Origin: Globisporangium splendens
Taxonomy: Eukaryota > Oomycota > Peronosporomycetes > Pythiales > Pythiaceae
Direction: 5' to 3'
DNA length: 64,000 nucleotides
Assembly (NCBI GenBank): GCA_006386115.1
Contig: VFIW01000048.1
Coordinates: 124,001-188,000 of the forward strand
Part shown: piece by piece, positions 57,553 to 64,000 of the stretch
Layout of the letters: every line of letters begins with the position of its first letter
How positions within the stretch are numbered: position 1 is the stretch's first letter
Program-made: the position numbers and the translations under genes
Notes under the pieces: generated by a model
The model's database searches: none
What the model saw: only the letters and a program-made list of their open reading frames with translations
What the model was told of the DNA's origin: nothing

Positions 57553-60078
57553 TCACAACGGATCCGAGCTGTCTGGGGCTGCTCTTGCTGCTGCTGGTGT
57601 GTCTTGATCTACTGCTACTACTTGAGGGGACGCTGTTGCTGCTGGAGCTACTTCCGCAGACGCTGTTGGAACTACCTGGGATGCGGACGCCTTGACGGAT
57701 GCTGTTGCCGTTCGTTCTGATGTCGTCACGGCCGCCGGTTTGGCACCACCACCACCAGCAGCAGCAGTGGAGGCAGGCGCAGATATTGCTGCCTTGGCCG
57801 CAACGACGGCGACTCTTGCCGGTGACGGAGCCGTCTCGTTCCGCTTCTTTGCCCACCCGCTCGAGCGCAAAGTTGTCATCTACATCGAGTGCAATCAACA
57901 GCAGCAGTAAGCCGTCAGTATCGGGAGAAAAACCAGTGCTGCCATCTCAACACATCAGACAGCACGTACATCCAGGATCGTCTTCTTCACGGACGCTGGG
58001 AGGTGCACATTCTGTCGAAGTCGATGCAGCACCGCAAAGTATTCGTCCATCGTTCGTCGCGACGCCGGACTTGAACCGTCCAATAAATCACCAACCTACA
58101 ATAGGAAACACAAGCCGGCAGCCCGCTCAGTCAGTACTCTCGGCAGCCGGCAATATGACGAGGCTCCACGCTTATCCATACCAGCGCGATGAGTTCGCAA
58201 GCGGCCTCGATGATCTCGACTTGCGGCTTGACTTCGTCGTCGAGCATCATCGCGACGCACACGTGCATGACGTTCTCCGTGAGCAACTGCCGACGAAACA
58301 ACTCGCCAATCAAACGCACGTTCCGCAGCATACACCGCCGTCGCCACGAATGCTGCGCTTGTCCGCTGTTACTTCCACTACTACTCTTACTTTTACTATT
58401 CGACTGGCCATGTTGCTGCTGCTGGGGGGCTTCAGGCTCTTCCACGAGCGCCTCGTAGCACCGCGTGAGCAGGATCCGGCGAAAATTGATCGTCTTGGCG
58501 CCTTCTTTGAACTCGGGCGTCTTCTCCGAGATACTCGCACACAATTGCGCATACGAGTCACTGTATCCATGAAGACAAACCATACAATAGGTGAGCATCT
58601 CGCAACAGATTCCCCATTTATCGAAACATTGCTACAACGCACCAAAGTGCTGGGTCCGCGATCGCATGGTCGAACAAGAGACCGATGACTTCCTGCAGCG
58701 TGTGCGTGCACGTGATCGTGATCTCCTGAAACGACTCGACAATCGAGCTGATCGTCTCCGGCCCAACATCATCCAGTAACCTGCAACGGCGGCAAGGTAT
58801 CAGCACCTGTAATGAACGCCACCAAGGCAATCAGACTGAACAATAAGCACGTACGTTGCGAGCCGTCGTTTCGCGATCACGGCTTCTTCAATAGGATTCA
58901 CCACCGCCACCTTGCCATTGCCGAATTCACCTGCATCACCATTCACACCTGCAGCACCCACGCCATCGGAACCCGTCGCCGGACCAGTGTAGAGCCCCAT
59001 GGCCGCCGCGTACTCGTTCGGATTGAAGTAACACACAAGCGACGGATCGTACTGCAGCTGCATCTGTCCGCGCTGTTTGTTCTTTTCCTTCTGCTTGTTC
59101 GCCTTGGCAGCGGCCTTGGATTTCTTCTCGGCTTCCGCACCCGACAACAAGATTTCAGACCACGCAATGTCCGCTGGCGGCGTCTGGTACAACGGTTGAA
59201 ACTGCAAACAAAGGGAGAACACATAATGAACTCATTATTCCCATTTGCATGGGAGTCAAATACAAGACGCATATCCGTACCTGAAGCATTTCTTGGACCG
59301 AGTACACGATGCGGCCGTTCACTTTCGAGCCAAGTCGCTATACAATCAGCATTGAATACACATGCACATGCTTGTCAGTGCCTTCAGAAAACAGTCACGT
59401 ATACGAGCGCCAAAGAGTAAATGAAGAATGTACCTTCGCGGGTGGAAGCGCACGCACGACGTCGGGGATGCCAGGCAGCGGCGTATCACAAATCGGCTGG
59501 AACTGCTCATACAGAAAGAAAAGACAACCATCAGCACACGAACACTTCCCATGCAAACACTCCATAGCAGCTCGCTTCTGAAAAGACTGTGTTTGCCGGT
59601 CACTACCTTTAACAGAAACTCCATTGAGTAGATCATCGAATCGTTGCCGTCACCGGAAGTCATCGGGTCCTGTTCACAAACAGCAAGCGTTCAATCCACA
59701 ACGTCCCTTTGCATTCACCGCACAAGTTTCACATTGTGTCACTTACTGTAGCTGCTCCATTAACGTTGTCAGGCAGCGCCGCTTCCTCCCCCGACAACGA
59801 CGTCGTTGGAGCGATCGCTGATGCTGGCGACACGTTCACCGCGCTGCTGGCCGTCGACGAGAGCGCATGGCCGAGCGCTGAGACAGGAGCCACCGCACTC
59901 GGCGCGGATGTAGCCACACTCACTGGACCAAAGCTGCAGAGGGGCAGACACAATCCACAGCCACAGTATTGAGTGAATAAACGCCTGCATTTTGCTTGCG
60001 TCTCGCAGCACAAACGACGTGAATATAGCGGACGTACCTGGGCACAAACTCGCCTGCGTTCGGGTTCAGTCGCGACAT
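57553..60078 (-). CDS. eIF4G-like translation initiation scaffold with PAM2 and two eIF4E-binding-type motifs
   Basis: Ten exons, coding order 60038-60078, 59747-59933, 59607-59669, 59434-59502, 59281-59337, 58855-59201, 58643-58780, 58182-58560, 57970-58095 and 57553-57879, give 577 aa in one frame. The first exon encodes SRLNPNAGEFVP, a textbook PAM2 motif that binds the MLLE domain of poly(A)-binding protein. Residues 90-96, YSMEFLL, match the canonical eIF4E-binding YxxxxL-phi site; residues 132-138, YSVQEML, look like a second copy. A MIF4G domain follows (about 240-480: LCDSYAQLCASISEKTPEF, INFRRILLTRCYEALVEE, LRNVRLIGELFRRQLLTE, TMDEYFAVLHRL, TLRSSGWAKKR), which binds eIF4A. No MA3 or W2 domain is present, as in short plant-type eIF(iso)4G-like forms. 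The C-terminus is Ala/Val-rich. Confidence 0.88.
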
Positions 60079-60121
60079 CTTCTTCCCCTCCTTCTCGTCC
60101 TTCACACAGAGACAGGCAGAC

Positions 60122-60143
60122 AGAGAGAGAGAGAGAGAGAGAG
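60122..60143. repeat. (GA)n microsatellite in presumed 5' leader
   Basis: A GA run about 45 bp upstream of the eIF4G-like start codon. It reads as (CT)n in the minus-strand leader or promoter. Confidence 0.7.
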
Positions 60144-61430
60144 ACTCGCACACGCGCACGCGTTCGTTGCTTCCTTCGCTCGTTGGCGTTCTTTTCGTGG
60201 TCGACTTGCTGCTCACTTGGAGCTGTTGCTGATCATGGACTACCGTGATGCGTACCGGTATGCTATTTGGGAGGTTTTGGAGGGAGCAAACAGCGGTATG
60301 CGATAAGGAAGGAATGGAGAGAAAGCTCGATTTGACAGAACACGGTATGTTTAGAGCGGACTTTAGCGAGACACATGCAATATTTGCACCTTGAAGATGT
60401 GGCGGAAGCAACAAACGCTGCCTTTGAGAAGAGCGTGCTCGACTTTTGCGTTTGCTTAATCTGCTCCCACTTGAGAAACTCGCTTCTGCCTTTGTTTCAA
60501 CATGTTTCTAGTCACAACAGCGAAATCCGTAGTATCGAGGTGCTGCAAGATACAAAATCTTATGGCTTTGGAAAACAACAAGCACAAATCGCAACCGCCG
60601 CTGCTTGTCGTCTATAGCAATACGTGAACTTGTCTGCAAACTTCAAGATGTTAAAAAAAAACAAGTGGATCCGAAGACTCTCGTAGCTGAAAATGAGAGT
60701 TCCTTAACACAGCAGAACAAAATGTGTGTAAAATAACTCACAAAACGATCAGCGCGGATCCAGAGGTTCCGGACCCAACAAGCGAACTGAATACGCACGT
60801 TCGACCAGGTCGTTCGTCCGAACCCTCGGGAACTGATATCGACTGCCGGCTGATGCCGATCAGGGCAAAAATCGACTTCCAGTCTTGAGTACTGGTAAAA
60901 CAATGGTGTCCTGTAAGGGACTTGGCTCACTTTAACTGGAACGGCAAGAAATACAAACCTTCAGAGCCTATTCTCGTGATGTTATGCGGTGTGTGTAGCA
61001 CAGGTGCATGATATAATAATATGCACAGCGAAAACCAGATGGAACAAGGGGTGGGATCTGCCTTGTACGAGGGCGCTGTTCCAAACAGTCCCTCAAACAC
61101 GGCACACACGCTTGTGCCAGAGGAAGCGATTCTCCCGACTTGGAGGGAGAGAAGAACGACTTGAGTATTTGAAGGAAAATTTGCAACTGAATTAAAATGC
61201 TTATGGTTCCTGTCGCTACTTGTAAATGAACCCAAGGGATCCTACACGTTTTATAAATAAAACCTAAACATGCACAATAAAACCTATGAATCTGATATAT
61301 AAAACCTTGGGTACACTGAGGTTGAACCCACGAGATCTTCGAGAAGCTTGAACTTGAAGTCCTGTGGAAAATTCCCTGCAAAGTGATTGGATCGCGCCAC
61401 TCGCTTCAGGTGGCAGACACACGTTGGTCT
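60144..61430. other. Intergenic region, possible old LTR fragment
   Basis: About 1.3 kb with no supported gene. The stretch 60650-60920 has no coding pattern and looks like decayed non-coding repeat sequence, perhaps an LTR, but I could not find a second copy in the window. The frame at 60375-60617 is short and unassigned. Confidence 0.35.
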
Positions 61431-61449
61431 CATACTTTGCAGTATCCCA

Positions 61450-61712
61450 AAGTCGGAAACATTCAATCAGTACTTGATTAGTACATGGATGTCATCACTA
61501 TGTACTGATAGTACATGGGGAAACAACATCTGCACTGATCAGCACAGAGAGCGCTCGTGACGCATGGGATGACGTCACATGTGCATGTGGGGACTGTCGT
61601 ATTGGAATCCCTTTGTTAATTGCCTTCCAATGCACACTGAAGGTGGGGTGGGCACACTAGACTATGAGAAACAGATACACCTTCATGTAATGGCTAGGTA
61701 TAGCGAATTACA
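61450..61712 (-). repeat. Putative 3' LTR of the gypsy element
   Basis: On the minus strand it starts with TG at 61712, directly after a purine-rich tract. It includes several AGTACAT/TGTACT palindromic units near 61480-61520. The far border is estimated, since no second LTR is in the window to compare. Confidence 0.4.
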
Positions 61713-62021
61713 GCATCCCCTTCTTTCAAGTCACAAGTACTTGCGTACTTTTGCAGGACCTTTCGGAGCAGTTCACTTTCCAATCGGCCATGAAGCGACC
61801 AAGTGACCAAGTGAACCGTGAAGAACGTCCTTTGCCCAAGCGACAGCAGACAGCTCCAGAACTCTTTGACATATCTCCCATTCTGAAGAAGAAGGGGGAT
61901 CTCGAGTTCTACAAGGAGCGGTTCTTCAGTTGGCGTCGATCAACAATCGTGATCGAACCAACACATCGCAGCCCAGAGAGACTCATGGCGAACATTTGTT
62001 CGTCTTGAGAACGAGAACCAA

Positions 62022-62846
62022 ATGGAGCGTCTTCTTCGTCGTGGCAATTCTCGTGCCCAAAGAAGAACTCCTGCTGACGACAGAGCGAATCCCAGCTCTG
62101 GTCGTCGTAGTGTCGCTCCTCGCGACGCTACAAGCAGTTCTCGTAGCGGCAGACCACGTCGGGAACATCAGACTCCATCGTCTGCCGTGGCTCCCACGTG
62201 TCCGAGCTCGGTGGATATCCACGCCACCGAACTCTGTAGAAGCGTTGAGGACTCAACCGCTTCTTCCCACGAGTCGGTCGATCCTCATGATCAACAATCG
62301 ACTCAACCACCCAGCGATGATCTCCCTGAGAGTCTATCAATGGGGGTGGGGCTGAACGCGAAAACGATTGAGCGACTCTGGAAGTGGAAGAGTGCTCATC
62401 GGGCTCAGATTGAGACACTGGAAGTTCGCGATGCGATCCTTTCGGATCGGTGCGAGAGCCTCGAGGACCAAGTGAAGGAGCAGGAGTCGCGGATCGACTC
62501 GCTGACCTTTGGTCTCGCTCAGTATCTGGCTTTGGAGTCCCGTTTCGAGCAACGGTTCGAGCAAGTCCAGGGCGAACTTGAGCGACTCCGAAAGGCTGAG
62601 AAGGCTCGTGAAATGCATCACGAACGTCTATTGCGCTCTGTGGAAGAGGCAGGGACGGCTCTTGAGGTACTCCGCAAGGAGTATAACTCGCGCCTTCTCG
62701 TGCTGGAAGCTGTGAAGGAGGAGTCCTTCGATGTGCTTCAGCGCCTTTACGCCGAGAAGAATCTCCAAAGCGATGAGATGTTTGCTCTTCGCAATCAAGT
62801 GGAGAGTCTTCAAGATCAGCTTGATCGTTTGCGGAAGATCTCGTAG
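62022..62846 (+). other. Antisense open frame encoding a predicted long coiled coil, status uncertain
   Basis: 275 codons on the strand opposite the gypsy chromodomain region. The first 95 residues are Ser/Arg-rich and antisense to the chromodomain. From about residue 105 the product reads as a regular heptad coiled coil (IETLEVRDAILSDRCESLED, ALRNQVESLQDQLDRLRKI). A related plus-strand frame (61751-62008) precedes it. The sense frame certainly encodes the chromodomain. Antisense of Ser/Gln/Leu-rich sequence can mimic a coiled coil, so this may be chance. Confidence 0.3.
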
Positions 62847-64000
62847 GATCAGCTGATCCGCTTGGAAGGTAAGGCTTTAGTCTACCCACATAAAATGTAG
62901 GGTGTAGACGCATGCGTGTAGGTATGTCTAGCGTGTAGGCATCACCATTGCATTTCACTACCTTGAACGGTCCAATGAACCTTGGCAGAAGCTTCGAACT
63001 TCCCAAGTTGGACACTGCATGTTCAGGCAGGTTCGCCGTGCTAAGTAATACAAGATCATTGATCTTATAAAACTTGCTTGTTCTTCCTTCCGCTCTTGTC
63101 TGCTTGTTCCTTTTGCAGATCCTGAGCCTTCGTGATTGCGTCTCGAACAAACCTCACAACGGCTTGTCTCCTCACAACAAAGTCATCGACTTGCTGTTCC
63201 TCACGACTTGTCATGTCGCCGAGGGGTTTCATCGAGTCAAAGTTGGCTTTTAACTCGGCAACAGCATTCAGGTCATACGACGACTTGGCTTATTTCCTTT
63301 AGCCGTAGTCCCTCCCCCACTTAAGGTAGAGACCTCACCCATTATGGAAGCAGGCACTCGAGGATGAATGCCATAGTTCACATAAAATGGAGAGTGACCC
63401 GTCGAGACATGCGTGGAGTTGTTCAACGCGAACTCGGCAAGAGGGAGAAACTCACTCCACTCTTTGAAAGACGTCGCATAACTGCGCAACACGTCTTCGA
63501 GGACACGATTCACTCGTTCAGTTTGACCATCCGTTTCTGGATGTGCCGCTGTTGACATGGACAACTTGGTGTCCAGAAGTCCGAACAGTGCACGCCAAAA
63601 CTTGGATGTAAACCGAGTGTCACGGTCAGACACGATCTCAACGGGCAGGCCATGCAGACGGAATACGACGTCTACAAAGACCTTGGCCGTCATTTCGGCT
63701 GAGATCTTGTCCGAAACCGGCGCAAGATGGACCATCTTGCTGAATCGGTCCACAAACACAAGGATGCCATTGCGTCCGTGTTTGTCACGTGGAAGTCCGA
63801 ATATGAAATCCATACTCACAGACTTCCAACTGTCCGATGGGACAGCCAATGAACGAAGTGGGGCCTGAGTGGAACCAGAAGGTTTCACTCGTTGGCAGAT
63901 CTCGCAAGTCCTCACATACTTGCGAACCCACTTGTACATGTGTGGCCAGTAGTAATCCCGGGAAAGACTGAGAAATGTTTTCTCACGTCCGAGATGGCCA
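62128..64000 (-). pseudogene. Gypsy pol 3' part: integrase and chromodomain, frameshifted, truncated by window edge
   Basis: Entering from the right edge: the zinc-binding segment (HLGREKTF ... CEICQRVK), then the DDE core with DFIFGLP (first Asp), VSDRDTRFTS (second Asp) and HPETDGQTERVN (Glu), all intact. The frame ends at 63268. It continues one frame over (YDLNAVAELKANFDSM ... KEQADKSGRK) to about 63090, then shifts again into 62128-63150. That part holds NDLVLLS, LLPRFIGPFKVV (GPF-type module), FYVGRLKPY, a Ser/Pro-rich linker, and a chromodomain (HRWVVESIVDH ... RFYRVRWRGYPPSSDTWEPR). The chromodomain would target insertion to methylated-histone chromatin. Two frameshifts make this copy defective. 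Confidence 0.8.

Larger units (their letters stand above)
61431..64000 (-). mobile_element. Ty3/gypsy chromovirus LTR retrotransposon, 3' part, degenerate
   Basis: The minus strand carries, from the right edge, an H2C2-type integrase, a GPF-like C-terminal part, a chromodomain, a purine-rich tract (AAGAAGGGGATGC near 61713-61730) and then a putative 3' LTR beginning TGTAATTC at about 61712. The LTR region contains repeated AGTACAT units (61470-61520). The low-coordinate LTR border is not certain, about 61430-61470. Reverse transcriptase and gag would lie beyond the window. Frameshifts show that it is not autonomous as written. Confidence 0.75.

Overview
The window looks like nuclear DNA of a stramenopile, most likely an oomycete of the Phytophthora/Pythium type. 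Genes are packed on both strands, coding regions are rich in G/C at third positions, and introns are short (about 50-110 nt, one of 269 nt) with GT..AG ends. Other pointers are a stand-alone histidinol dehydrogenase, a TKL kinase joined to PH and SAM domains, and a Ty3/gypsy element ending in a chromodomain. The species call is inference. All exon models were made by eye from reading frames, splice signals and family similarity.

Layout. 0-9.4 kb: the 3' part of a mucin-like single-pass membrane protein, a PKA-type AGC kinase, histidinol dehydrogenase, a two-TM coiled-coil protein and a second mucin-like membrane protein with a separate signal-peptide exon. 11-24 kb: ariadne-type RBR ubiquitin ligase, TKL kinase-PH-SAM, a 5'-truncated calcineurin-B-like EF-hand gene, mitoribosomal GTPase DAP3/mS29, Golgi tether COG7 and a probable pseudokinase. 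24-36.8 kb: a PP2A-like phosphatase sharing a promoter with the pseudokinase, a BRM/SNF2 remodeller, a tandem-duplicated ATP-grasp protein with a myristoylation-type N-terminus, an RNase H remnant and a mitochondrial carrier.

36.8-46.7 kb is gene-poor. It holds three tandem copies of a DUF1295/steroid-reductase-like gene (one intact, two broken) and several unassigned coding remnants. 46.7-60.1 kb is dense again: TSR3, a decayed MAP kinase, RNA polymerase I subunit RPA49, F-actin capping protein beta, augmin subunit HAUS4, a SWSAP1-like RecA-fold protein and an eIF4G-like scaffold. From about 61.4 kb to the right edge lies the 3' part of a degenerate Ty3/gypsy chromovirus on the minus strand.

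The most unusual items are: an eIF4G with an N-terminal PAM2 motif and what looks like a duplicated eIF4E-binding exon pair; a MAPK gene with two CAG-to-TAG-type stops, a lost glycine-loop segment and an internal deletion; a duplicated promoter module in the divergent phosphatase/pseudokinase promoter, whose CCAAT element recurs in two other divergent promoters; a PP2A-family enzyme lacking the universal C-terminal leucine; and a double ATP-grasp protein predicted to be membrane-anchored. The genes are mostly housekeeping and do not form one pathway.
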